Source: Pseudomonadota bacterium
Lineage (GTDB): Bacteria; Pseudomonadota; Alphaproteobacteria; Sphingomonadales; Sphingomonadaceae
Direction of reading: 5' to 3'
DNA: 26,835 bases
Assembly (NCBI GenBank): GCA_023424095.1
Contig: JAFAEG010000132.1
Location: forward strand, 1 to 26,835
Part shown: one piece after another, positions 1 to 7,814 of the stretch
How the letters are laid out: the number at the start of each line of letters is the position of its first letter
Numbering within the stretch: position 1 is the stretch's first letter
Translations under genes and position numbers: made by a program
The notes under the pieces: generated by a model
The model's input: the letters and a program-made list of their open reading frames with translations, nothing else
The model's database searches: none
What the model was told of the DNA's origin: nothing

Positions 1-148
1 CGGGCAAGGCCGCGCTCGGCGGCACATTGCCGCTGCCGAAGGTGAAGGAGCGTGGTTCGTTTGCCGGCCCACCCCGCCCAGCGACAGGGGCACCGCGGCC
101 CATCAGGGCCTCGATCTCCTCGCCGGAAAGGGTGGTCTGGTCGGTCAT
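1..148 (-). CDS. fliM: Probable flagellar motor switch protein FliM (N-terminal part only)
   Basis: Only the first 49 codons are inside the window; the gene continues beyond the left edge. FliM is a C-ring component that binds phosphorylated CheY and helps set rotation direction. The visible product starts MTDQTTLSGEEIEALMGRG. The LSGEEIEALM stretch resembles the N-terminal CheY-binding peptide of FliM (LSQxEIDALL type). A Pro/Gly-rich linker follows, then an FTFGSG segment that I take as the lead-in to the conserved FliM core. The ATG shares a 4-base ATGA overlap with the fliL stop codon, so translation is probably coupled. Position directly after fliL is the classical place for fliM. FliN is a less likely alternative because the core domain is not visible. 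Confidence 0.7.
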   Translation of the reverse strand, partial: MTDQTTLSGEEIEALMGRGAPVAGRGGPANEPRSFTFGSGNVPPSAALP

Positions 149-747
149 TGCGTTACGAAACTCGTAAAGAAGACCTCCTCTATCCCGCCAAATCCTTCCT
201 TAATGGTTAACACGTTATTCACCGCATCCTTTAGGGCCTTGCGGAGGTTCTCCCGCCCTTCCGTCGAGGCGAGGATGAGGGGGTCCTGCTCGGCCAGCGT
301 CATCAGCACGGCGGAGCGGATCGCCATCTCGTGCTTCTCGACCCGTTTGATCACGACTTCCTTGTCGTAATAGGTCGACATGCCGATGCCGATCTGGACG
401 AAGGCCTGGCCACCGCGCAGGTTCGAGGTGAAATTGTTCTCGATCTGATAGTAGCTCGCCTGGAAGACGTGCGGATCGGGCTTGCCGCCCTCGCGCACCT
501 TCTGGGTCGCTTCCTCGACCGCCGAGGCGCTGGCGTCGGCGCGCGGCGACAGCGCCGGATCGGGCGAACGATGCGTGCCCGCTTCAGCTGCGGGCGACAG
601 GAAACCCATCGCCCACAGACCGGCGCCGACCCCGCCGCCGCCGACCAATACGGCGACCAGCATGATCAGCAGGAGCTTGCCTTTGCCACCCTTTTTCTTC
701 GGCGCGTCGTCCGTCTCCGGCGCGTCCTTCTTGGTCTTGCTGCTCAT
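145..747 (-). CDS. fliL: Flagellar basal body-associated protein FliL
   Basis: A 200-residue single-pass inner-membrane protein that sits beside the stator and influences motor output. The visible layout is a short, charged, Lys-rich cytoplasmic N-terminus (about residues 1-24), one membrane helix (about 25-50, LLLIMLVAVLVGGGG), a Pro/Ala-rich linker, and a periplasmic domain from about residue 95. The C-terminus ends EEVFFTSFVTQ, typical of FliL. I chose the ATG at 747 because GAGGAG lies about 8 bases upstream and the protein then begins with the expected Lys-rich tail; a longer reading frame to 891 would run into fliK. It lies 10 bases after the fliK stop and overlaps fliM by 4 bases. Confidence 0.93.
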   Translation of the reverse strand: MSSKTKKDAPETDDAPKKKGGKGKLLLIMLVAVLVGGGGVGAGLWAMGFLSPAAEAGTHRSPDPALSPRADASASAVEEATQKVREGGKPDPHVFQASYYQIENNFTSNLRGGQAFVQIGIGMSTYYDKEVVIKRVEKHEMAIRSAVLMTLAEQDPLILASTEGRENLRKALKDAVNNVLTIKEGFGGIEEVFFTSFVTQ

Positions 748-757
748 CTCTCGCTCC

Positions 758-2344
758 TCAGGCGTAACGGTCGGTCCGGCCCCGGCCCTCGGGCGCGGCG
801 GCGGACGATGTAAATGAATTGGCGGACGTGCCGCGCGTCGTGCGCGACTGCTGGTTGGCCTGGGCCTGTTGCTGGCCCTGTTCACGCGCATTGGCGTGAG
901 CCTGGGCGCTGGCGTCGCGGCTCTGCCCGCCGGTGAAACTGATCTCGGTCTCGGCGATGCGGACGCCCTGGGCGCGCGCTTCGGCGGTCAGCTTGTGCTC
1001 GGCGGCGGCGAGCGCCTGCTGAGCGGCCTCGCTGCTCACGTTGAGGCGGACATGGGCGCCACGTTCGGAATGGGTGATCTCCACCTTCAGATCGCCCAGA
1101 GTCTCGGGCGCGAGGCGGAAGCGCATGGTGCCGTCCTTGCCGGCGGTCTGGCTGATGTCGCGCGCAATCTGATCGATCCAGGCATCGCCGCCCGACATAT
1201 CGAGCACCTGCTGCGACAGCGCCGCCGCGACGTTCTGAACCGGGGCGCCGGCCGGAGCGGCGAGCGGCTGCACGAGCGATGGTGAGGCGTGGAGCGGCTG
1301 CACCGCGGCGCGGGTTTCGGCGGCGGTGGCCGCGACCGGCGTGGTGCCGGGCGTCGTGGTAGCCGTTTCGGTACGGATTTCGGTGGCGGCGGGTGCTGCC
1401 GCCCGCTCCTGCCGCGCCTTGGCAGCGACCGGAGCGGCTTGGGCCTCGGCAGCCGCAATCTGCATTTCGGGCGTGGCGACCTTGGTCTCGGCGGTCTTGG
1501 CCTGCGCCGGCGCGGGCGGCGTGGTCGCGACCTGCGGCACGTCCGGCTGCGGCGCCTCGAGTGCGGCGGGGCTGGCGGGCGGCGGTGTCTTGGCGGCCGG
1601 CGTGCTGGCGTCAATCGGGCGCATCACGGGCGTGGGATCACCCGTTTTCGCGGTGGCGGGCTTTCCGCCTTCAATCGGGCGCATGACCGGCGCCTTGTCC
1701 GCCGTCGCGGCTGAGGCGGACTTGCCGCCGTCGATCACGCGCATCACCGGGGCAGGATCGGCAGGCTTGCCTGGCACCGGCTTGTTGCCGTCGATCGTCC
1801 GCATCACCGGCACCTTGTCGGCGATGGGCGGGGGGTTGGTCTTGCCGTCAGCCAGCGGCCGCATGACCGGCGTGGGGTCGGCGGTCTCGTCGGCACCTGC
1901 TTCGCCGAAGGCGATCGCCTGGATCACCGGCACGGGATCGGTCAGTTTCGCCGACGCGGGGTCGCTCGCGTCCACCGGCGCCACATTGACGTGCTTCGGC
2001 GCGGGCGTGATCGGGACCGGATTCTCGCCGCCAGCCTTGGCCGCGGTGACCTTCACCTTCTCGGGCGTAGCGGTGTCGACCGGCGGCGCCACCAGCTTCG
2101 CGGCCGGGGCCGCGGCGCGCTGCTGATCCAGCATCGGCAGCAGCACCGACGCATCGATCTGCGTCTCGGGAGCCTCCGCGCCCTCTTCGGGCGCCGCTTC
2201 GGGCATCGCGCCCTCGCCGGACGTTTCGTCGCCGCCGGCGCCCGCGATCATCGCCGCGAATTTCTCCGCCGCGCCGGGCACGGGTGCCTGCCCAGGCTCA
2301 ACGCCGACCGGGGCCAGGTTGATCGATTTTGCTGCGCTCGCCAT
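758..2344 (-). CDS. fliK: Flagellar hook-length control protein FliK
   Basis: A 528-residue secreted ruler that measures hook length and switches export specificity. Most of the protein is Ala/Pro/Thr-rich and low complexity, as usual for FliK. The C-terminal hook-length control domain is clear at about residues 407-470, with the signature LAPETLGDLKVEI, followed by a Gln/Ala/Arg-rich tail of about 58 residues. Six 20-residue tandem repeats sit in the N-terminal half (separate entry). The start is ATG at 2344, sharing one base with the fliJ stop; a GTG one codon upstream (2347) would give a 4-base overlap and is an equal alternative. The call rests on the C-terminal domain and on the position between fliJ and fliL. 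Confidence 0.92.
   Translation of the reverse strand: MASAAKSINLAPVGVEPGQAPVPGAAEKFAAMIAGAGGDETSGEGAMPEAAPEEGAEAPETQIDASVLLPMLDQQRAAAPAAKLVAPPVDTATPEKVKVTAAKAGGENPVPITPAPKHVNVAPVDASDPASAKLTDPVPVIQAIAFGEAGADETADPTPVMRPLADGKTNPPPIADKVPVMRTIDGNKPVPGKPADPAPVMRVIDGGKSASAATADKAPVMRPIEGGKPATAKTGDPTPVMRPIDASTPAAKTPPPASPAALEAPQPDVPQVATTPPAPAQAKTAETKVATPEMQIAAAEAQAAPVAAKARQERAAAPAATEIRTETATTTPGTTPVAATAAETRAAVQPLHASPSLVQPLAAPAGAPVQNVAAALSQQVLDMSGGDAWIDQIARDISQTAGKDGTMRFRLAPETLGDLKVEITHSERGAHVRLNVSSEAAQQALAAAEHKLTAEARAQGVRIAETEISFTGGQSRDASAQAHANAREQGQQQAQANQQSRTTRGTSANSFTSSAAAPEGRGRTDRYA
1583..1942 (-). repeat. Six in-frame 60-bp tandem repeats inside fliK
   Basis: Six consecutive units of exactly 60 bases encode 20-residue repeats. 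The shared core is (A)D(P/K)xPVMRxIDGGK, followed by a variable Pro/Ala/Thr-rich spacer. In reading order the cores are DPVPVIQAIAFG, DPTPVMRPLADG, DKVPVMRTIDGN, DPAPVMRVIDGG, DKAPVMRPIEGG and DPTPVMRPIDAS. The PVMR core is nearly invariant in five copies and degraded in the first. The period is visible on the plus strand, where the GCATSACSGG-like word recurs at 1621, 1681, 1741, 1801, 1861 and, degenerate, at 1921. Being a multiple of three, copy changes would stay in frame. Confidence 0.93.
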
Positions 2345-2766
2345 CACTGCTGCACCATTCCCTTCCGCCCCGGACGGGCGATCTTGGACATTCGATTGTC
2401 GGCCGCATCGGCGGCCGCCCGAAGCGCCTTGGCGCGGAGCTTGTCCGCGCTTTCCTGGCTCTGCCGGGCCTGAATGCGTTCCTGTTCGCGCGCCGCCGCG
2501 ACATTGCGGGCGGCATCGATGCTGCCGGTCAGGCCGAGCCGCGCCTTGTCGAGCCGCATCGCCAGCTCGCCGGCGGAGGACAGCCAGGCGCCGCTGGTCA
2601 TGCCGGGCGCGGCCGACAGATCGCCGCGCATCTGCGTCAGCCGCTCGCGGCTCACCTCCAGATTGCGCAGCTCGCTGGCCGCCGCCGTCGCGGTCGACGC
2701 GGCGATGCCGTGCTGCAGCCGGCGCACCCGGGCGATCCGCCCGCGCTGTTTCAGCGCCGCGCTCAT
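2344..2766 (-). CDS. fliJ: Probable flagellar export chaperone FliJ
   Basis: A 140-residue, Ala/Arg/Glu-rich, almost wholly helical protein with coiled-coil character, no membrane segment and no signal peptide. FliJ is the stalk-like coiled coil of the type III flagellar export ATPase and links the FliI hexamer to the export gate. Sequence conservation in this family is poor, so the assignment rests on size, helical composition (for example RERLTQMRGDLSA and the QERIQARQSQESADKLRAKA region) and exact position between fliI and fliK. The ATG overlaps the fliI stop by 4 bases, and the stop overlaps the fliK start. Confidence 0.82.
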   Translation of the reverse strand: MSAALKQRGRIARVRRLQHGIAASTATAAASELRNLEVSRERLTQMRGDLSAAPGMTSGAWLSSAGELAMRLDKARLGLTGSIDAARNVAAAREQERIQARQSQESADKLRAKALRAAADAADNRMSKIARPGRKGMVQQ

Positions 2767-4103
2767 GCGCCCATCATCTCGTTCAGAATGGCGACGCTGT
2801 CGTCGAAGCCGACGCGCTCGGCGGGCGCCTGCCTGAGAAAAGCGAGGATTTCCGGCCGCCGCACGATCGCTTCGTCGATCAAGGGATCGGAGCCTGGGGC
2901 GTAGGCGCCCATCAGGATGAGGTCGCGATTGTCCTCATAGGCCGACCAGAGCCGGCGAAGCACCTGCGCCGAGGTCATGTGATCGGGCGTGGCGATGTCG
3001 CTCATCACCCGGCTCAGCGACTTGCCGACGTCGATCGCCGGATAGACGCCCTGTTCGGCCAGGCCGCGGGTCAGGATGATGTGACCATCGACGATGGCGC
3101 GCGCGGCGTCGACGATCGGATCGTCCGTATCGTCGCCGTCGGCGAGCACGGTGTAGAGCGCGGTAATCGAGCCGCCGGTTTCGCTGTCTGCGCCGGCCCG
3201 TTCGCACAGGCGCGGGATCAGGCCGAGCGCGCTGGGCGGATAGCCCTTCACCGTCGGCGGTTCGCCGAGCGACAGGCCGATCTCGCGCTGCGCATGGGCG
3301 ACGCGGGTGAGGCTGTCGATCAGCAAGAGCACCTTCAGGCCGCGCGCGCGGAAATCCTCGGCAATGGCGGTGGCGCGCATCGCCGCGCGCAGGCGCAGCA
3401 AGGGCGCGTGATCGGCGGGGACCGCCACGACCACTGACTTGTGGCGCACCGGGCCGCTCAATTTGGTGGCGAGGAAGTCGCTGACTTCGCGGCTGCGTTC
3501 GCCGATCAGGCCGACGACGATCACGTCCGCTTCCGCGCCGTTCAGCATCTGGCCCATCAGCACCGACTTGCCCACGCCGGAGCCGGCGACGATGGCGATG
3601 CGCTGGCCGACGCCCGCGGTGAGCAGGGCGTTCACGCCGCGCACGCCGATATCGAACGGCTCGGTCACGCGAGCGCGATTGAGCGGGTTGCAGGGTTTGC
3701 CGGCCAGCGGCCATTTATCGGTGGCGGGCACCGGGCCGAGGCCGTCGAGCGGCTGGCCGAGCGCATCGACCACGCGGCCGAGCAGGCCGGGACCGACCTC
3801 GACCATCGATCCGGCGGCGTCGGGCTCGACCCGCGCGCCGGCGGCGTGAGCCGCATCGGCGCCCAGGGCCATCAGCAGGGTATTGTTGCCGCGAAAGCCG
3901 ACCACTTCGGCGCGGGCGACATGGCCATCGGCGTCGACGATCCGCGCCCCGGCGCCGACCGGCTTGTCCAGCCCGGTCGCCTCCAGCATCAGCCCGTCAT
4001 AGGAACGCAGCCGGCCGATGCGCCGAGCGCCGCCCTCGTCGACCGAGAGCGGCTCGAGCAGAGCCCGGGCGGTATCCGCCAGCAAGGTGGAAGGCGCGTT
4101 CAT
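2763..4103 (-). CDS. fliI: Flagellar export ATPase FliI
   Basis: A 446-residue F1-beta-like ATPase that energises unloading of substrates at the flagellar type III export apparatus on the cytoplasmic face. Walker A is GSGVGKS at residues 174-180; Walker B is VLLLIDSLTR around 258-267. The export-ATPase signature region PPSALGLIPRLCERAG follows. The N-terminal beta-barrel and the RVTEPFDIGVRGVNALLT segment before Walker A are typical of FliI/YscN. The start at 4103 gives MNAPSTLLADTARALLEPL, a normal FliI N-terminus, and overlaps the fliH stop by 4 bases; an in-frame extension to 4250 lies inside fliH and is rejected. It is flanked by its partners fliH and fliJ. Confidence 0.97.
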   Translation of the reverse strand: MNAPSTLLADTARALLEPLSVDEGGARRIGRLRSYDGLMLEATGLDKPVGAGARIVDADGHVARAEVVGFRGNNTLLMALGADAAHAAGARVEPDAAGSMVEVGPGLLGRVVDALGQPLDGLGPVPATDKWPLAGKPCNPLNRARVTEPFDIGVRGVNALLTAGVGQRIAIVAGSGVGKSVLMGQMLNGAEADVIVVGLIGERSREVSDFLATKLSGPVRHKSVVVAVPADHAPLLRLRAAMRATAIAEDFRARGLKVLLLIDSLTRVAHAQREIGLSLGEPPTVKGYPPSALGLIPRLCERAGADSETGGSITALYTVLADGDDTDDPIVDAARAIVDGHIILTRGLAEQGVYPAIDVGKSLSRVMSDIATPDHMTSAQVLRRLWSAYEDNRDLILMGAYAPGSDPLIDEAIVRRPEILAFLRQAPAERVGFDDSVAILNEMMGA

Positions 4104-4711
4104 CGCGCCGCCGCGACCTTGTCGAGCTCGGCGCGCAGGCGCTCGAGCCGGATGGCGGGGCCATCCTCGATCCAGCCGTCGGCCGTCTCGATCATCACCG
4201 CGCCGCGTTCGAGCGCGAGGTCGCCCTCGACCGGAATGTCGAGGTCGCAATTGTCGAACAAGGCCAGGTCTTCCGGGTGAACCTTCAGCCGCGCCGGCTG
4301 GGTCGCGTCGCCGATCAAGGCGGCGGCCGCCTTGGCCCGCGCCAACAGGGAGAGGCCGTCAATCTCGACTTCGCCGGCAATCTGCTTGACCAGCCGGTCG
4401 ACCGTTTCGGCCAGCAGCATGGCCAGCGGCAGGGTCGGTTCGGGCCGCAGCGATTGCAGCGCCTCGGCCAGCCGGCCGATCGCGTCGCGCTCGGCGGCAA
4501 ATTCCGCTTCGGCCGTCGTGCGGCCTTCGTTCAGGCCGCGCAGATAAGCGATCTCCTCGACCCGGGCGGCCATGTCGGCGGGCACGGAATCGTTGCTCGC
4601 CTCGCCGTCCTGACTGGCCCAGGGCCGGAAGCCCGTGTCGCCGGGGCGAACGAGGAAACTGCCGAGGCTGGCCGCGCTCTGCGCGCGCTCGTCGCGCCAC
4701 AACCTAGACAT
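4100..4711 (-). CDS. fliH: Flagellar assembly protein FliH (export ATPase regulator)
   Basis: A 203-residue cytoplasmic protein. FliH forms a stator-like stalk that binds FliI and tethers it to FliN of the C-ring. The sequence has a variable N-terminus, an Ala/Glu-rich helical middle (about residues 48-115), and a FliH-like C-terminal domain with AMLLAETVDRLVKQIAGEVEID and a RLKVHPEDLALF motif. ERGAVMIETADGWIEDG near the end matches the conserved C-terminal segment of the FliH/YscL family, which typically contains GDxxIETxxGxID-like residues. Its ATG lies inside the end of fliG (8-base overlap) and its stop overlaps the fliI start, so translation is probably coupled on both sides. Confidence 0.88.
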   Translation of the reverse strand: MSRLWRDERAQSAASLGSFLVRPGDTGFRPWASQDGEASNDSVPADMAARVEEIAYLRGLNEGRTTAEAEFAAERDAIGRLAEALQSLRPEPTLPLAMLLAETVDRLVKQIAGEVEIDGLSLLARAKAAAALIGDATQPARLKVHPEDLALFDNCDLDIPVEGDLALERGAVMIETADGWIEDGPAIRLERLRAELDKVAAAR

Positions 4712-5744
4712 AGTCGTCGCCTCCGCGTGCGCCGAGCATGATCGTGCCGGCGTCGGCCAGGCGGCGGGCGATGCCCAGCACTTCCTTCTGCGCCTCCAGC
4801 ACGTCGGCGAGCCGCATCGGGCCGCGCTCCTCGATCTCGTCGCGCACCGTGTCGGCGGCGCGGCTGGACATGCAGCCGAACATCTTGTCGCGGAGCGTCG
4901 GATCGGCGCCCTTAAGCGCCGGCGCGAGCACTTCGCCCGGAATGTTCTGCATCAACGTGCCGAGGTTGCGGTCGTCGAGCTTCAGCAGATCGTCGAACAC
5001 GAACATCTCGTCCTCGATCTTCTGCGCGAGCTGACGGTCCAGCTTGGTCAGCGAGCGGATGATGCGCTGGTCCGTGCCGTTCTTGGTGTTGGTCATGATC
5101 TTGGCCGCTTCGCTCGCGCCGCCGCGCACGGAGGCGGGGGCGGAGGCGACCTGAGTCACCTGATTGGCCAGGATGCGCTCCAGATCCTCGATCGCCTCGG
5201 CGGTCACGCTTTCGAGGCGCGCCAGACGGAAGATGATGTCGGGCTGCCGGTCGTTGGGCAGCAATTGCAGCACGTCGGCGGCGATCGGCGGCTCCAGATG
5301 GGCCATGATCAGCGCCGCGATCTGCGGATGTTCGGCCTCGCAGACGGCGGCGATCGTGCGCGCGTCCATCCAGCGCAAAGCCTCCAGCGCGCGGCTGCGG
5401 GTCGGCGGGGTGATGCGGGCGAGCACGGTTTCGGCGCGCTCCTGACCCAAGGCATGCTCCATCACCGCCTTGATCTTCGGCGCGGCGCCGAAGCCGATCG
5501 AGGTGCGGGCCTTCGCCTTGCTCATGAACAGATCGAAGACATTTTCGACCTGCGTTTCCGAAACATCGGCCACATCGAACATCGCGCTGCCCAGATGCTG
5601 GACCTCGGTCGGATCGAGGTGCGACAGGATTTCCGCCGCCTCGTCGTCGCCCAAAGTCATCAGCAGGATGGCGGCGGCAGAGCTGCCGTCCGGTGCGGAG
5701 CGGCTCAGCGATTCCGCCAGCGCGACCGCGTCATTCTCGTCCAT
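4704..5744 (-). CDS. fliG: Flagellar motor switch protein FliG
   Basis: A 346-residue C-ring component that couples stator ion flow to rotation. The N-terminal domain (about 20-100) binds FliF. The middle domain carries the conserved EHPQ motif at residues 138-141. The C-terminal domain has the torque helix region ALKGADPTLRDKM, then SSRAADTVRDEIEERGPMRL, with the charged Lys, Arg and Asp/Glu positions that face the stator. Length is normal. The start at 5744 has a GAGG Shine-Dalgarno about 6 bases upstream and lies 5 bases after the fliF stop; its end overlaps fliH by 8 bases. Confidence 0.97.
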   Translation of the reverse strand: MDENDAVALAESLSRSAPDGSSAAAILLMTLGDDEAAEILSHLDPTEVQHLGSAMFDVADVSETQVENVFDLFMSKAKARTSIGFGAAPKIKAVMEHALGQERAETVLARITPPTRSRALEALRWMDARTIAAVCEAEHPQIAALIMAHLEPPIAADVLQLLPNDRQPDIIFRLARLESVTAEAIEDLERILANQVTQVASAPASVRGGASEAAKIMTNTKNGTDQRIIRSLTKLDRQLAQKIEDEMFVFDDLLKLDDRNLGTLMQNIPGEVLAPALKGADPTLRDKMFGCMSSRAADTVRDEIEERGPMRLADVLEAQKEVLGIARRLADAGTIMLGARGGDDYV

Positions 5745-5749
5745 TATCC

Positions 5750-7444
5750 TCAGGCTCCCTTGGCCGTGTCGGCGCGGATCAGATCGCGCACCACCAGAGC
5801 GGCGCGGGCAGGATCCTGGCGGACGAAGCTGCGAATGAGGGACGCGCGGGCTTCATAGCTCGGCGCGGCCTCGATCATGTCGATGGTGACGTTGCCGCCA
5901 CGATTATTGTCGGCGAGCGCGGCGGCGATTTCCTTGCCCATCGTCTCGTTGCGCTGCTCGCTGCGCGCCGCGGCGGCGGCCGAGAGCTTCTTCAGCATCG
6001 GCCGGCCGAGGCCGAAGAAGAAAGCCAAAGCGACGATCAGGCCGACGACGCTGCGCACGATCGGCGACAGCCAGGCCTGCTCGTACCAGCTGACTTCCGG
6101 CTCTTCGGTGGTCGCGAAGCTGCGCGCGGTCAGAGCGACGACGTCGCCCCGCTCCTGATTGGCGCCGACCGCGCCGCGGATCAGATTTTCCATCGACTGC
6201 AGCTCGTCGCGGGTCAGCGCGCGGCCGCCTTCCGGATTCTTGATCGCGACCGCGACCGAGAGACGCTTGACCGTCCCGGTCTGGTTGCGGGTGACGGAGA
6301 TTTCGCGGCCGACCGCATAATTGCGGGCATATTGCTCGTTGCGGCGCGATTCCTGCGCGGCGGGAGCAACGGCGCCCGGCGCGGCCGCGGCCGGATCGGG
6401 ATTGGTGGTCGTGGTCGGCGCGGGCGGGGGCTGATCGGCCAGCGCGCCCGGAATGCCACCGGCGGTCGCGCCGCCGGCCGTGCTGCCGGATTCGGTGGAA
6501 ACGGTGCCCTGCTCGCTGCGCAGCGTGCGGGTCGCCTCGGGGAAGGCCTCGCGGCTCGCCTCGACCTGGCTGAAGTCCATCTCGGCATTCACTTCGGCGG
6601 TGAAATTGCCGGCGCCGACGATCGGGGTCAGCAAGGTGGCGATGGCCTGGCGATAGCGTTCCTCGACGCTCTGCTGGACCGCGATCTGGCGTTCGGATTC
6701 CGCCGAAGCACCGGCCGCGCCGCCACCGGCGCCGGCGCCGGAGAGCAAGCGGCCATTCTGGTCGACCACCGAGACGTTTTCGGGATTGAGGCCGGGGACG
6801 GACGAAGCGACCAGATGGACGATCGCCGAAACCTGGCCTTCGCTCAGCGAGCGGCCGCCTTCCAGGGTGAGCATGACGGAAGCGCCGGGAGCGGCGCGAT
6901 CGCGGACGAAGACGCTGCCGCCGCTGTCGGCGATGTGGACCCGGGCGCTGCGGACGGCGTCGATCGCCTCGATGGTGCGGGCCAGATCGAGCTGGCGGGA
7001 GGCGCGAATGCGCTCGCCCTCGACTGCGCGGCTCGCGCCCAGCGGCAGATTTTCCATCGCCTGCGCGCCGTCGGGCGCGCCGCGCGGCAGGCCCTGGCCC
7101 GCCAGGATCATGCGCGCCTGGTGATAATTGTCTTCCGACACGGTCAGCGCGCCGCTGTTGCGGTCGATCGAATGGCTGATGCCGGCGCTCTGCAGCGCTT
7201 CGGCCACGGCCTGCTTGTCGGCATCGGGCAGGCCCGAGAAAAGCGTGCGTCCCGGCGCGGCCGAGAAGGTCATCCACAACAGGGCCGCGAGGCCGAGCAT
7301 GCCGATAAAGCCCACCAACGGCAGGCTCTTGGCGACCGCCGGCTGGGCGGTGAAATTGCGGATCTGCTGCATGATCCCGCCGGGACGGCCGCTGGACAGC
7401 GGACGGGCGGAGGCGAGATCGGCGGTGGCTGCGAGTTCGCTCAT
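5750..7444 (-). CDS. fliF: Flagellar MS-ring protein FliF
   Basis: A 564-residue inner-membrane protein that forms the MS ring, the base of the flagellar rotor and housing for the export gate. It has two membrane helices, at about residues 41-60 (LPLVGFIGMLGLAALLWMTF) and about 461-480 (VVGLIVALAFFFGLG). Between them are the periplasmic ring-building motifs, including QRQLDLART-like RASRQLDLARTIEAID and ARVHIA, and a Pro/Ala/Thr-rich insert around residues 300-370. The C-terminal cytoplasmic tail (about 530-564, including RASLIRSFVRQDPARAALVVRDLI) is the FliG-binding segment. It has no obvious Shine-Dalgarno and begins 5 bases after fliE, so coupled translation is likely. Confidence 0.97.
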   Translation of the reverse strand: MSELAATADLASARPLSSGRPGGIMQQIRNFTAQPAVAKSLPLVGFIGMLGLAALLWMTFSAAPGRTLFSGLPDADKQAVAEALQSAGISHSIDRNSGALTVSEDNYHQARMILAGQGLPRGAPDGAQAMENLPLGASRAVEGERIRASRQLDLARTIEAIDAVRSARVHIADSGGSVFVRDRAAPGASVMLTLEGGRSLSEGQVSAIVHLVASSVPGLNPENVSVVDQNGRLLSGAGAGGGAAGASAESERQIAVQQSVEERYRQAIATLLTPIVGAGNFTAEVNAEMDFSQVEASREAFPEATRTLRSEQGTVSTESGSTAGGATAGGIPGALADQPPPAPTTTTNPDPAAAAPGAVAPAAQESRRNEQYARNYAVGREISVTRNQTGTVKRLSVAVAIKNPEGGRALTRDELQSMENLIRGAVGANQERGDVVALTARSFATTEEPEVSWYEQAWLSPIVRSVVGLIVALAFFFGLGRPMLKKLSAAAAARSEQRNETMGKEIAAALADNNRGGNVTIDMIEAAPSYEARASLIRSFVRQDPARAALVVRDLIRADTAKGA

Positions 7445-7449
7445 CTACA

Positions 7450-7800
7450 TTACACCGGCATGTTCATGATGTCTTTGTAGGCGCTGAGCAGGCGGTTCCT
7501 GACCTGCATCGTCGCCTCGAAGCCGATCGACGCCTGCTGGCGGGCCAGCATGACGGCGGCGATATCGGTGGTCTGCCCGCGCTCGTAGCTCTCGGTGATC
7601 GCCGAGGACTGCGCCTGCATTTCGTTGACCTGGCGGAGCGCACCCTGAAGCGCGTCGCCGAAGCCGACCGCGCCCGGGCCATTGGTGGCGCCATTGACCT
7701 GGCCGTCGAGGCCGAGGCCCGCGGCCCGCTGCAGCGCGTCGTTGCGCTCCATGATCTGGGCCCGAAGCGCCATGACGCGCGTGGGATCGATGCCGCTCAT
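7450..7800 (-). CDS. fliE: Flagellar hook-basal body complex protein FliE
   Basis: A 116-residue protein. FliE is the adaptor between the MS ring/export gate and the rod, and is exported itself. The C-terminal half carries the family pattern: FGDALQGALRQVNEMQAQS, a central D(I)AAVMLARQQASIGFEATMQVRNRLLSAY segment, and a hydrophobic end at MNMPV. The ATG at 7800 is preceded by GAGGAG about 10 bases upstream; this ribosome site overlaps the stop codon region of the upstream regulator gene, from which it is separated by only 14 bases. It is the first structural gene of the operon. Confidence 0.96.
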   Translation of the reverse strand: MSGIDPTRVMALRAQIMERNDALQRAAGLGLDGQVNGATNGPGAVGFGDALQGALRQVNEMQAQSSAITESYERGQTTDIAAVMLARQQASIGFEATMQVRNRLLSAYKDIMNMPV

Positions 7801-7814
7801 CTACTTAAAACTCC

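Noticed and set aside
5693..7480. Long plus-strand open frame (595 codons) opposite fliF
   Set aside because: Arg/Gly/Asp/His-rich composition typical of antisense frames in G+C-rich genes; fliF on the other strand is unambiguous.
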